Shown here piece after piece: positions 19,079 through 27,517 of a DNA stretch of 64,000 nucleotides (the first letter of the stretch is position 1; every line of letters begins with the position of its first letter). Made by a program: the position numbers and the translations under genes. Below the pieces are notes generated by a model. It was not told the origin of the DNA. It saw only the letters and a list, made by a program, of their open reading frames with translations, and did no database searches. Source of the stretch: Novosphingobium barchaimii LL02 (GTDB lineage Bacteria; Pseudomonadota; Alphaproteobacteria; Sphingomonadales; Sphingomonadaceae); contig NZ_KQ130452.1 of NCBI RefSeq assembly GCF_001046635.1, forward strand, positions 1,228,668 to 1,292,667, given 5' to 3'.

Positions 19079-20217
19079 ACCGAACCCAGCACGATGCCGG
19101 TGATCACCGCCAGCACGTCATGCACGCCGATGGTCTTGAGCACCGCGGCCGCGCCGATGTTCGTCAGCAGACCCAGCGAGCAGGTCACCGCGAACTGCGC
19201 CCAGCCGCGCATCACCGGACCGAAACCGCGCAGGCGCTTGTCGGAATAGGTCAGCTCGTTGTTGAGCACGAAGTTGAAGCTCATCGCCACGACCGCCGCC
19301 AAGGTATTGGCGATATTGAACGTCGTGCTTTCCGACCAGTTGCCGTAAACGAAGCGCTCGGCGAACACGAGGTGGAGCATGATCCACAGTGCGCCCAGCT
19401 GCACCAGCACGCCCAGGGCGCCCACCGTGCCGAACAGCGCGAAGCGGGTCGGGATGATGCGGCCCAGCCACTTGTCGTAAAGACCTACGAGGAATTCGAA
19501 CACTACGGTCTGGTCCAGCTTGCTCTCGCCTTCCGCGCGGGCGGCGAAGTTCAGGGGGAATTCCTTGACCCGAAGCGGGGTGTCGACCGTCGCCAGGATA
19601 TCGAGAAGGATCTTGAAGCCCACGCCGGAAAGGCGGTGGGCGTCGGCGCGAAGGGTCTGCGTGCGCAGCATGAAGAAGCCGCTCATCGGATCGGTCAGTT
19701 CCACCCCGGTCACCTTGTTGGCGATCCGGTTGGCCAGGCCCGAAGCCTTGACGCGGTCGGGACGGCCCCAGGCCTCGGTGCTGGCGCCTTCGGCGAAGCG
19801 CGAGGCATAGGCGATGTCGAATTCGCCCGAGGCGACCGCGCGCAACATGCCCGGCAGCAGCTCCGGATCGTGCTGGTGGTCGGCGTCCATCACCGCAACG
19901 ATCGGCGCGGAAGTGGAGCACATCCCCTCGATCGCGGCGCTGGCAAGGCCGCGCCGGCCTATGCGCTGGATGCAGCGCACGCGCGGATTGATCAGCGACA
20001 GACGGCGGGCCTCGTCGGAGGTGCCATCGGGGCTGTTGTCGTCAACGAAGATCACTTCCCACGCGATGCCCGCAAGCGCCTTTTCAAGGCGTGCGATCAT
20101 CGTCGCAACGTTCTTGCGCTCGTTATAGGTCGGCAGGACCACGGCCAGTTCGAGCGGCTTGACATAGCGCTCGCCGGCATCCGCGGCCTGGGTAAATTCG
20201 GAACTCGTAATGTTCAT
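19033..20217 (-). CDS. Polyprenol-phosphate glycosyltransferase fused to GtrA domain
   Basis: Residues 20-250 form a GT2 domain like dolichol-phosphate mannosyltransferase: LAVVLPTYNERKNVATMI, the nucleotide-binding FVDDNSPDGT, the metal-binding MDADHQHDPE, and GFFMLRTQTL. Residues 262-394 form a GtrA domain with four hydrophobic helices (ALFGTVGALGVLVQLGALWI onward, NFVLNNELTYSDKR, ending NFALSSKFVWGKY). The fusion suggests synthesis of a polyprenyl-phosphate sugar and its movement across the inner membrane. It is followed by the DUF2238 gene and faces a PMT transferase that could use the product. Confidence 0.9.
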   Translation of the reverse strand: MNITSSEFTQAADAGERYVKPLELAVVLPTYNERKNVATMIARLEKALAGIAWEVIFVDDNSPDGTSDEARRLSLINPRVRCIQRIGRRGLASAAIEGMCSTSAPIVAVMDADHQHDPELLPGMLRAVASGEFDIAYASRFAEGASTEAWGRPDRVKASGLANRIANKVTGVELTDPMSGFFMLRTQTLRADAHRLSGVGFKILLDILATVDTPLRVKEFPLNFAARAEGESKLDQTVVFEFLVGLYDKWLGRIIPTRFALFGTVGALGVLVQLGALWIMLHLVFAERFVYGNWSESTTFNIANTLAAVVAMSFNFVLNNELTYSDKRLRGFGPVMRGWAQFAVTCSLGLLTNIGAAAVLKTIGVHDVLAVITGIVLGSVWNFALSSKFVWGKY

Positions 20218-20330
20218 GCGCCCCGGTTGTAGGTAATCAAGGTCAAGAAACCCTTATCGCTTTTAGAACCCGTTCCAGAGTGGGCGGACTGCGCATTCTA
20301 CCGCACCGACCCACTCCGAAGACGGCCTCT

Positions 20331-21374
<1,044 letters not shown>

Positions 21375-21395
21375 GGGTGTTTTTCCGCTCTGCTT

Positions 21396-22001
21396 CTAGG
21401 TGTCGATCCGCCCTAGCCGCTCACGCAGCTGGACGCGCGCCGCCATAACGTCTCTGCGGCGATCAGCAAGCGGATAGCGGGCCAATTCGCGCGCCATTCG
21501 GTCGAATGTGTCCAGAAGTGCCGGCCAATCGTCATCCGGCGGACGCGATATGGGGGTGCCGTAGCCGAGCTCGCGCAGCAGAAGCACCTCGTATCGCACC
21601 AGCGCCAGCGCCCAGCCGCGCGCCGACGGCGCGACGCAGATCGCCTCGAGCAGCCCCTCCAGCGCACCGTAGAGGACAGGAAAAGGCTGATGGTCGGGCA
21701 GTGCCGTGGCGCTCAGCGCAGTGACCCAGCCGATCGCGGCGGCAGGCAGCGGCTCGCTCAGCCAGGGCGCGCGGCTCTGTTCCAGTTCGATGCGGGCGAA
21801 GGGCAGCTGGCTTTCCGACTTCGAGCGCACTTCGGCGTCCACCGTGTTCCCGGGGATCAGCACCGGGCGCAGCTGCCGCCCCCTGCCCCCTGCGACATAG
21901 GCCGCGACAAGGCCGTGCCGCTCGGTCAGCAGCCGCGCGATGACGCCGTTCTCGCCGTGCGGCAGGGCGGCGCAGACGATAGCGGGCGCGCGAAAATGCA
22001 T
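21396..22001 (-). CDS. recO: DNA repair protein RecO
   Basis: RecO works with RecR to load RecA on SSB-coated DNA. The 201-residue product shows the N-terminal OB fold (ALPHGENGVIARLLTERHGL, VAAYVAGGRGRQLRPVLIPG) and the helical C-terminal part (RYEVLLLRELGYG). The protein lacks the zinc-cysteine cluster of some RecO proteins, as is usual in sphingomonads, and is at the short end of the family. It lies between ubiK upstream and leuB downstream, all minus strand. Confidence 0.88.
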   Translation of the reverse strand: MHFRAPAIVCAALPHGENGVIARLLTERHGLVAAYVAGGRGRQLRPVLIPGNTVDAEVRSKSESQLPFARIELEQSRAPWLSEPLPAAAIGWVTALSATALPDHQPFPVLYGALEGLLEAICVAPSARGWALALVRYEVLLLRELGYGTPISRPPDDDWPALLDTFDRMARELARYPLADRRRDVMAARVQLRERLGRIDT

Positions 22002-22070
22002 CGCCCATGCTGTGGCCGCTCAGCCCTCGATGAGCAAGCGGCCAGTCTGCTTGAAACAGTTCAGTTCAGG

Positions 22071-22322
22071 TCAGGAATTGCCGAGCTTGGCTTCAAGCGC
22101 GTCGATGCGGGCCTTCAAGTTTTCCGTTTCGGCGCGGGCGGTGGCCGCCAGTTCCTTGACCGCGTCGAATTCCTCACGGCTGACAAAGTCCATGTCGCCC
22201 ATGAGTTCCTTGAACCGCTCACGCGCACCGTCGCGCGCTTCGCGGCCGACGCCCGCGAGCGTGCCGGCAGCGCTGTTCATCATCTTCACGAAATCGGCGA
22301 CGAAGGGGTTTTCGCTTTGCAT
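22071..22322 (-). CDS. ubiK: Ubiquinone biosynthesis accessory factor UbiK (BMFP)
   Basis: The 83-residue product is mostly helical with a C-terminal coiled coil (FDAVKELAATARAETENLKA, IDALEAKLGN), the mark of the BMFP/YqiC family. In E. coli UbiK helps the aerobic ubiquinone complex and binds membranes. The N-terminus MQSENPFVADFVKMMNSAAG is standard. The start at 22322 excludes a 44-residue arginine-rich in-frame extension that looks non-coding. Confidence 0.85.
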   Translation of the reverse strand: MQSENPFVADFVKMMNSAAGTLAGVGREARDGARERFKELMGDMDFVSREEFDAVKELAATARAETENLKARIDALEAKLGNS

Positions 22323-22362
22323 GGCGCCTAAATGGTACGGGCGCGCGCACCGCGCAAGAGGG

Positions 22363-22917
22363 TTAAATGTCGAAACGCGCAGCCGCGCCCGAACGCTGTA
22401 CGCCGTCAAGGCCCGGGTTCTCTTGTAGGAACGCGAAATTGAGGTAGGTCGCAAAGACCAGCCACAGCAGGTAAGGCACCAGCAGCGCCCCCGCGAGTGG
22501 CCGAACCCGCGCGAACAGGACTGTGGTCACGGCCGCCGCGCCCAGCATCAGCAGGATCACCACCAGCGCCGCCGTCATCCGGTGGGCACCGAAGAATATC
22601 GGCGACCACGCGAGGTTAAGCGCGAACTGCACCGCAAACGCCGCCCCGGCGGCTGCGCGTCCACGTGCGCCGCGCGCCGCCAGAACCAGCGCGAGCGCGG
22701 TGCCCATCATAAGGTAGAGCAGCGTCCAGACGACCGCAAATGTGATCGGCGGCGGATAACCGGCCGGCTTCACCAGTTCGGCGAACCACGGATTGTCCGG
22801 GCCGCTTTGCGACAGCGTGCCGGACAAAAAGCCCAGCAATACGATGACAGGAACGCATACGAGCAGCCAACGCATGAAACTGGCACGCAACTGGCCTGAC
22901 GAGGCGAGCAGGTTCAT
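22363..22917 (-). CDS. TspO/MBR family membrane protein
   Basis: The 184-residue product has five transmembrane helices and is rich in aromatic residues, as in the translocator protein family. Key segments are WFAELVKPAGYPPPITFAVV (the conserved Trp-Phe...Lys-Pro...Pro), WTLLYLMMGTALAL, and FALNLAWSPIFFGAH, which is the ligand pocket region. YLNFAFLQENPG near the end matches the family. Bacterial TspO binds tetrapyrroles such as protoporphyrin IX and affects their degradation. The start at 22917 is the ATG that gives a normal-length protein. Confidence 0.87.
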   Translation of the reverse strand: MNLLASSGQLRASFMRWLLVCVPVIVLLGFLSGTLSQSGPDNPWFAELVKPAGYPPPITFAVVWTLLYLMMGTALALVLAARGARGRAAAGAAFAVQFALNLAWSPIFFGAHRMTAALVVILLMLGAAAVTTVLFARVRPLAGALLVPYLLWLVFATYLNFAFLQENPGLDGVQRSGAAARFDI

Positions 22918-23006
22918 TGGCGTGCAATTCTCCGAATCGAAGGTTTCAGCTGTGATCTGCGCGGTTTGTGGAACGGCGCAGGCCTGGGCGCAATCGTTAG
23001 CGTGGC

Positions 23007-23804
23007 CTACTGTCCCCGCTGTGCCGAAACGAGAAACTCGATATTTCCTTCCGGCCCCTTGATCGGGCTTTCGACGATCCCCTGAATCGTCCAGCCTGCG
23101 CCTTCCAGCCAGTCTCGTATTTCGCCGCAGACGCGTTCGTGCAAGGCGGGGTCGCGCACGACGCCGCCCTTTCCCACTTCGCCGCGCCCGACCTCGAACT
23201 GCGGCTTGATAAGCGCTACGAGCCGGCAATGCGGCGCCGCCAGGCGCAGTGGCACGTCCAACACTTTGGCAAGGCCGATGAAACTGGCATCGCACACCAC
23301 CCAATCGCATGGCGCGTCGATCTCGGCGGGCGTGAGGATACGCGCACTTGTCTGTTCCAGCACGGTGACGCGCGAATCGTTCCGCAATTTCCAGGCTAGC
23401 TGGTTCGTGCCCGAATCCACCGCGAAGACCCGCACCGCGCCATGGCTCAGCAGCACGTCGGTGAATCCGCCTGTCGAACTGCCGATGTCCATCGCCACCG
23501 CGCCGCCCGGATCGAGTTCGAAATGGTCGATCGCATGGGCCAGCTTGATCCCCCCCCGCGAGACCCAGGGATGATCGCGACCGCGCACCTCCAGCGGCGC
23601 ATCGTCCTTCAGGTTCTGCCCCGACTTCGCGATCTTGGTCTCACCCGAAAACACCAGGCCAGCGAGTACCAGCGCTTGGGCGCGAGTGCGGCTTTCGGCG
23701 AGTCCACGATCGACCAGTAACTGGTCGACGCGCACTTTTGCCGCTTTGGCAGGTCCCGGGGCTCGGGACTTTTCGACAGAACGGGGCTTTGATGGGTCGG
23801 TCAT
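23007..23804 (-). CDS. tlyA: TlyA-family rRNA 2'-O-methyltransferase / S4-FtsJ protein
   Basis: The 265-residue product has an S4 RNA-binding domain at about residues 23-85 (KVRVDQLLVDRGLAESRTRA) and then an FtsJ-type Rossmann methyltransferase domain with AMDIGSSTGGFTDVLLSHGA as the SAM-binding loop, the catalytic-type lysine in LVALIKPQFEVGRGEVGKGG, and WVVCDASFIGLAKVL. In Mycobacterium TlyA methylates cytidines in 16S and 23S rRNA, which sensitises ribosomes to capreomycin. The ATG at 23804 follows a proline- and arginine-rich leader that is probably untranslated. Confidence 0.88.
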   Translation of the reverse strand: MTDPSKPRSVEKSRAPGPAKAAKVRVDQLLVDRGLAESRTRAQALVLAGLVFSGETKIAKSGQNLKDDAPLEVRGRDHPWVSRGGIKLAHAIDHFELDPGGAVAMDIGSSTGGFTDVLLSHGAVRVFAVDSGTNQLAWKLRNDSRVTVLEQTSARILTPAEIDAPCDWVVCDASFIGLAKVLDVPLRLAAPHCRLVALIKPQFEVGRGEVGKGGVVRDPALHERVCGEIRDWLEGAGWTIQGIVESPIKGPEGNIEFLVSAQRGQ

Positions 23805-23853
23805 GGGACAGTGCGCACTTGAGAAGGAGCCCGCCCCATTCCATACCAAGGGG

Positions 23854-24417
23854 ATGAAGGCAAATCCGCGCAGCCGCGCCATCGTTTCCCGCTCCCTACC
23901 GCTGGCAGCACTCACCTCGTCCATCGCGGCGATGCTGCTCTCCGGGTGCGTACCCCCGCCGCCGGTTTCGCCCACCGCGCCGCGAAGCCCGGCACCTGCC
24001 CCGGCGCCCCGCCCCCGCCCGTCCGCGCCCGCCGCCCCGCCCGCGTCGGACTGGCGCGACGCCCCGATGACACCCGGAGACTGGAGCTACGGAGCCACTG
24101 CCGGCGGATCGGTGGCCAGCTTCGGCGGAGTGTTCACGCTGCGATGCGCACCCCAGGCAGGCACGATCACGCTCACCCGCGCGGCCACGCCGCGCAGCAC
24201 CCCGGTTTCGATGACGGTCACAACGTCGGATGGCAGCCGCGCCTTCACCGGACGCATCACCTCTGCCGGAATCGAGATCGCGCTACCGGCCCGTGACAAG
24301 GTGCTTGATTCGATGGCATTCAGCCGAGGCCGCTTCGCCATCGCGGCTCCGGGGGAAACCACGCTCTATATACCGAGCTGGACCGAAGTGACGCGGGTGA
24401 TCGAGGATTGCCGCTGA
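23854..24417 (+). CDS. Proline-rich lipoprotein
   Basis: The 187-residue product has a lipoprotein signal ending in the lipobox LLSGC, with the acylated cysteine near residue 32. A proline- and alanine-rich linker follows (about residues 33-62). The globular C-terminal part holds FGGVFTLRCAPQAGTITL and ends EVTRVIEDCR, with two cysteines that could form a disulfide. A good AAGGGG site precedes the ATG. It is divergent from tlyA, whose start is 50 bases away. I do not recognise the domain. Confidence 0.72.
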   Translation: MKANPRSRAIVSRSLPLAALTSSIAAMLLSGCVPPPPVSPTAPRSPAPAPAPRPRPSAPAAPPASDWRDAPMTPGDWSYGATAGGSVASFGGVFTLRCAPQAGTITLTRAATPRSTPVSMTVTTSDGSRAFTGRITSAGIEIALPARDKVLDSMAFSRGRFAIAAPGETTLYIPSWTEVTRVIEDCR

Positions 24418-24821
24418 CATCCGCCCCGGGACTCCCGTAACTGGTTCGGGACTGCGAGCGACCTTAGCGCCCGCTCCTCTGGCACCATTTTTGAAATAGG
24501 GCCGGGCGTGCTTGCTACTGTTGAGGGGAAAATCTCCCTCTGCGCCCGTTTCAGTACGCTGGTTCGCCAGTTTCCGGGGGTTTTCGGCCGCATCCATGAG
24601 ACCCCAGAAGCGCTCTTGAAAGTCGCCGCAATGCTGGGGAAAACCGGCCCGAAGCGTCGATAATGACCGCAAAAAAAATCATTGCAAGACTTGTTGTGCG
24701 ATGCGGAATGGGCCACAAATTCCTCAGGACGACGGGCCCCGGGAAACGCGCCCGAGAGCAACCGAAGTCCTCGCCGCTTAAGTGCGGCAAATGGCTCAAC
24801 AGCGCGAAAGGAGGTGATCCG
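24418..24821. other. Gene-free stretch before the leader ORF
   Basis: No convincing gene was found in these ~400 bases between the lipoprotein and the 18-codon leader ORF. Open frames on either strand lack start signals and family features. An A-rich segment (AAAAAAAATCATTGCAAG, about 24665-24685) is AT-rich relative to its surroundings and may hold the promoter for the leader transcript. That is inference. Confidence 0.5.
24806..24820 (+). promoter_or_regulatory. Perfect 15-base Shine-Dalgarno sequence
   Basis: GAAAGGAGGTGATCC is the full complement of the conserved 3' end of 16S rRNA (GGATCACCTCCTTTC). The GGAGG core ends 7 bases before the ATG at 24822. Ordinary genes in this window use 4-7 matching bases, so a 15-base match is exceptional and suggests very tight ribosome binding. 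Confidence 0.75.
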
Positions 24822-24878
24822 ATGTCTCATGGTTCAGCAGAGAGGTCGGCAATTCCCGTCGCGAGGCATTATCGCTAA
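24822..24878 (+). CDS. 18-codon leader ORF
   Basis: The ORF encodes MSHGSAERSAIPVARHYR, directly behind a perfect 15-base Shine-Dalgarno. The stop codon overlaps the left arm of an 8-bp inverted repeat (24869-24876 with 24888-24895), so a ribosome at the stop would prevent that hairpin. A terminator-like hairpin follows at 24935-24967, and ilvE starts at 25144. The codons include only one Ile and one Val and no Leu, so a classical branched-chain attenuator is not supported. It may be a leader peptide, a free small RNA with a decoy ORF, or both. Confidence 0.55.
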   Translation: MSHGSAERSAIPVARHYR

Positions 24879-24895
24879 TTCCTGTATAGCGATAA
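24869..24895 (+). repeat. 8-bp perfect inverted repeat at leader ORF stop
   Basis: TTATCGCT (24869-24876) and AGCGATAA (24888-24895) pair perfectly around an 11-base loop. The left arm holds the last codons and the start of the stop of the 18-codon ORF. This placement allows translation to control folding. Confidence 0.6.
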
Positions 24896-24934
24896 AGGCT
24901 TCGCTGGCGGCACTTCCCGGCCGCTGACCATGCG

Positions 24935-24967
24935 AAGGGCCGTACCGGATTTTCTGGTGCGGCCCTT
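24935..24967 (+). terminator. Hairpin terminator after leader ORF
   Basis: AAGGGCCGTACC (24935-24946) pairs with GGTGCGGCCCTT (24956-24967) around a 9-base loop, with one U-G wobble. The following CTCATTTGGGTCTTCG is T-rich but not a pure T tract. It would end a transcript of roughly 150-300 bases carrying the leader ORF, before ilvE. Confidence 0.7.
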
Positions 24968-25143
24968 CTCATTTGGGTCTTCGTTTCTCCGGGGGTAGAA
25001 AAGCGTTGCATCCCCTCAATTTGCCTCCCCGAAGCTTCGTGCTAAGACTATAGGCACGAGAAGCAATGTTGCTTTTTGGTTGCGATCTGCGAAATTTTCG
25101 TTCAACGGCGCGGCCTGAGTTTCAGCTAGAGGAAGTTCGTTCG

Positions 25144-26244
25144 ATGGCGAGTCTCGCCGATACCGGCCTGTCGTTCACCACCCTTGCCCACCCTGCCCCG
25201 ACCAGCGCCGAAGCGCGCGGTGCCGTGTTGGCGAACCCGGGCTTCGGTACCAATTTCACCGACCACATGGTGACGATCGACTGGACCGAGGGCCAAGGCT
25301 GGCATGACGCGGTAATCGGCCCACGCCAGCCCATCGCGCTCGATCCTGCGGCCGCCGTTCTGCATTATGCGCAGGAAATCTTCGAAGGCCTCAAGGCATA
25401 CAAGCAGGCGGACGGCTCTATCTCGCTGTTCCGCCCCGAGGCTAACGCGGCGCGTTTCAACCGCTCTGCAGAGCGTCTCGCCATGCCCGAACTGCCCGAG
25501 GCACTGTTCGTCGAAGCCATCGAAAAGCTCGTCGCTCTGGACCGCGCCTGGATCCCGGAGGGCGAAGGCAGTTCGCTGTACCTGCGCCCGTTCATGATCG
25601 CCACCGAGGCTTTCCTCGGTGTGCGCCCGGCCAAGCAGTACAAGTTTATTGTCATCGCCAGCCCCGCCGGCAACTATTTCAAGTCGGGCGCGCCGGCGGT
25701 GTCGATCTGGGTTTCGGATTACACCCGCGCTGCTCCGGGCGGCACGGGCGCGGCCAAGTGCGGCGGCAATTACGCCGCCAGCCTGGTGCCCCAGGCCGAG
25801 GCCATCGCACGCGGCCACGATCAGGTCGTCTTCCTCGATGCCGCCGAGCACAAGTGGATCGAGGAACTTGGCGGCATGAACCTCTACTTCGTGTTCGAAG
25901 ACGGTACCCTGCTCACCCCCGAACTGACCGGCACGATCCTGCCCGGCATCACCCGCGACAGCCTGCTGACGCTGGCGCGCGAAGAAGGTCTGACCGTCAA
26001 GGAAGGCCGCTACAGCCTCGACCAGTGGCGCGCAGACGCCACTTCGGGCAAGCTTGTCGAAACTTTCGCCTGCGGCACTGCGGCTGTCGTCACAGCGGTC
26101 GGCAAGGTTTCGGGCACGGACGGCGAATTTACCATTGGCAGCGGCGGTCCCGGGCAGCTGACCGGCAAGCTCAAGAACCGCCTCGTCGCCATCCAGCGCG
26201 GCGAAGCACCCGATACCCACGGCTGGATCCGCAAAGTAGGCTGA
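25144..26244 (+). CDS. ilvE: Branched-chain amino acid aminotransferase
   Basis: This 366-residue class IV PLP enzyme transfers amino groups between branched-chain amino acids and 2-oxoglutarate. It is of the longer type II form: TNFTDHMVTIDWTEGQGWHD, LDPAAAVLHYAQEIFEGLKA, the Arg-Pro cluster in SLYLRPFMIATEAFLGV, and the PLP-lysine region EHKWIEELGGMNLYFV. GTAAVVTAVGKV is the phosphate-binding segment. The start at 25144 follows GAGGAAGTTC, a good ribosome site; an in-frame ATG 26 codons upstream has none. The upstream leader region may regulate it. Confidence 0.93.
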   Translation: MASLADTGLSFTTLAHPAPTSAEARGAVLANPGFGTNFTDHMVTIDWTEGQGWHDAVIGPRQPIALDPAAAVLHYAQEIFEGLKAYKQADGSISLFRPEANAARFNRSAERLAMPELPEALFVEAIEKLVALDRAWIPEGEGSSLYLRPFMIATEAFLGVRPAKQYKFIVIASPAGNYFKSGAPAVSIWVSDYTRAAPGGTGAAKCGGNYAASLVPQAEAIARGHDQVVFLDAAEHKWIEELGGMNLYFVFEDGTLLTPELTGTILPGITRDSLLTLAREEGLTVKEGRYSLDQWRADATSGKLVETFACGTAAVVTAVGKVSGTDGEFTIGSGGPGQLTGKLKNRLVAIQRGEAPDTHGWIRKVG

Positions 26245-26385
26245 CGTCAATTGGCGGCGTCGCACCGGACCATGTCCGGGCGGCGCCGCGAGTGACAGCG
26301 AAGTTCTCGGAACCGGCCTTGTCGGCGGCAATCGGTGAACCTACCTGAGGGCGGCAAATTCCCCTCCCTTCAGGAGCCTCCCCAC

Positions 26386-27234
26386 ATGGCCGATCTCACG
26401 TATACTCCGCCTAAAGTCTGGACCTGGGACAAGGCCAACGGCGGCCAGTTCGCCAACATCAACCGCCCTGTCTCCGGTGCCACCCACGACAAGGACCTGC
26501 CACGCGGGGATCACCCGATGCAGCTCTATTCGCTGGGCACGCCCAATGGCCAGAAGGTGACGATCATGCTTGAGGAGCTCATCGCGGCAGGCCACACCGG
26601 CGCAGAGTACGACGCCTGGCTCATCAACATCGGCGAAGGCGACCAGTTCTCGTCCGGCTTCATCTCGGTCAACCCGAACTCCAAGATCCCAGCCCTGCTC
26701 GACTGTTCTGGCGAAAAGCCGATACGCGTGTTCGAATCGGGCGCCATCCTGTTTCATCTGGCCGAAAAGTTCGGCGCCTTCCTCCCCGCCAGCGGCCCCG
26801 AGCGCAGCGAATGCATGTCGTGGCTGATGTGGCAGATGGGCTCCGCGCCCATGCTCGGCGGCGGGTTCGGCCATTTCTACGCTTACGCGCCGGAAAAGTA
26901 CGAATATCCGATCAACCGCTTTGCCATGGAGGCCAAGCGCATCATGGACGTCGCCGACAAACGGTTGGCTGAAACGCGCTATCTCGCCGGCAATGAATAC
27001 ACGATCGCCGATATTGCCGCCTACGGCTGGTTCGGCGGCTTCATCCGCGGCGATGCCTATGGCGATGCTGCGACCTTCCTCGACGTGGCAAGTTTCGGCA
27101 ACCTGATGCGCTGGGGCGAGGAACTCGGCGCTCGCGAGGCGGTACGGCGCGGCCGCATCGTCAACCGCAAGGGCGACGGCCTCGTCCCTGAGCGCCACAG
27201 CGCCGCTGATATCGACGCAGTATTGAACACCTGA
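26386..27234 (+). CDS. yghU: Glutathione-dependent disulfide-bond oxidoreductase (YghU-like GST)
   Basis: The 282-residue product is a Nu-class glutathione transferase. The N-terminal extension YTPPKVWTWDKANGGQFANI and GATHDKDLPRGDHPMQLYSL are characteristic of YghU/YfcG. The thioredoxin fold has TPNGQKVTIMLEEL with Thr-Pro-Asn as the glutathione-thiolate region, then NPNSKIPALLD and FESGAILFHLAEK. The C-terminal helical domain is complete (AGNEYTIADIAAYGWFGGF). A CAGGAG site precedes the ATG. E. coli YghU reduces disulfides and peroxides with glutathione. Confidence 0.92.
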   Translation: MADLTYTPPKVWTWDKANGGQFANINRPVSGATHDKDLPRGDHPMQLYSLGTPNGQKVTIMLEELIAAGHTGAEYDAWLINIGEGDQFSSGFISVNPNSKIPALLDCSGEKPIRVFESGAILFHLAEKFGAFLPASGPERSECMSWLMWQMGSAPMLGGGFGHFYAYAPEKYEYPINRFAMEAKRIMDVADKRLAETRYLAGNEYTIADIAAYGWFGGFIRGDAYGDAATFLDVASFGNLMRWGEELGAREAVRRGRIVNRKGDGLVPERHSAADIDAVLNT

Positions 27235-27244
27235 GGAAAATCCG

Positions 27245-27291
27245 TCCCGGCGCTGAAAAAGTACGGTCGAAAGACCTTTTCACCGCCGGGA
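27245..27291 (+). terminator. Compound hairpin after yghU
   Basis: The outer stem TCCCGGCG (27245-27252) pairs with CGCCGGGA (27284-27291), and the inside carries a second stem (GGTC-GAAA-GACC, a GNRA-type tetraloop) flanked by TGAAAA and TTTTCA. The structure lies between yghU and tRNA-Gln and could terminate yghU or shape the tRNA upstream region. No T tract follows. Confidence 0.55.
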
Positions 27292-27346
27292 TAAGTCGCT
27301 AAGCGCGCCTCTTCCCGAGAGGCCGCGCCGCGCGCTGCCTATCCGT

Positions 27347-27421
27347 TGGGGCGTCGCCAAGTGGTAAGGCACCGGTTTTTGGTACCGGCATTCGCAGGTT
27401 CGAATCCTGCCGCCCCAGCCA
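27347..27421 (+). tRNA. tRNA-Gln (anticodon TTG)
   Basis: A 75-base cloverleaf with encoded CCA. The acceptor TGGGGCG pairs with CGCCCCA, the discriminator is G, and the T arm contains GGTTCGAATCC. The anticodon stem CCGGT/ACCGG encloses TTTTGGT with anticodon TTG at 27379-27381, reading CAA. Its 3' end is the attachment site of the following genomic island, and integration leaves the tRNA intact. Confidence 0.97.
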
Positions 27422-27422
27422 G
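27405..27422 (+). repeat. attL: island attachment repeat in tRNA-Gln
   Basis: TCCTGCCGCCCCAGCCAG, covering the last 17 bases of the tRNA gene plus one, is repeated exactly at 53229-53246. Flanking bases differ on both sides, so the repeat is exactly 18 bp. With the integrase 96 bases downstream, this defines the left end of an integrated element. Confidence 0.9.
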
Positions 27423-27517
27423 TTTTCCCTTAAATGCCTGAATTTGCTGGCCTAACTCAAATGGCCAGCCAAAATTGTGCACCTGAGTGTGCCAACAAGC
27501 TGGCCGGAAGGCTGAGC

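Noticed and set aside
24366-24830. Minus-strand open frame in the leader region
   Set aside because: No ribosome site, no domain, and it overlaps the leader structures. No evidence for a gene.
24822-25143. Classical ilvE attenuator based on branched-chain codons
   Set aside because: The 18-codon ORF has only one Ile and one Val and no Leu codons, so it cannot sense branched-chain tRNA charging by ribosome stalling in the usual way.
25126-26331. A 401-codon minus-strand frame opposite ilvE
   Set aside because: ilvE matches the aminotransferase family along its whole length, so the reverse frame is a GC-driven shadow.
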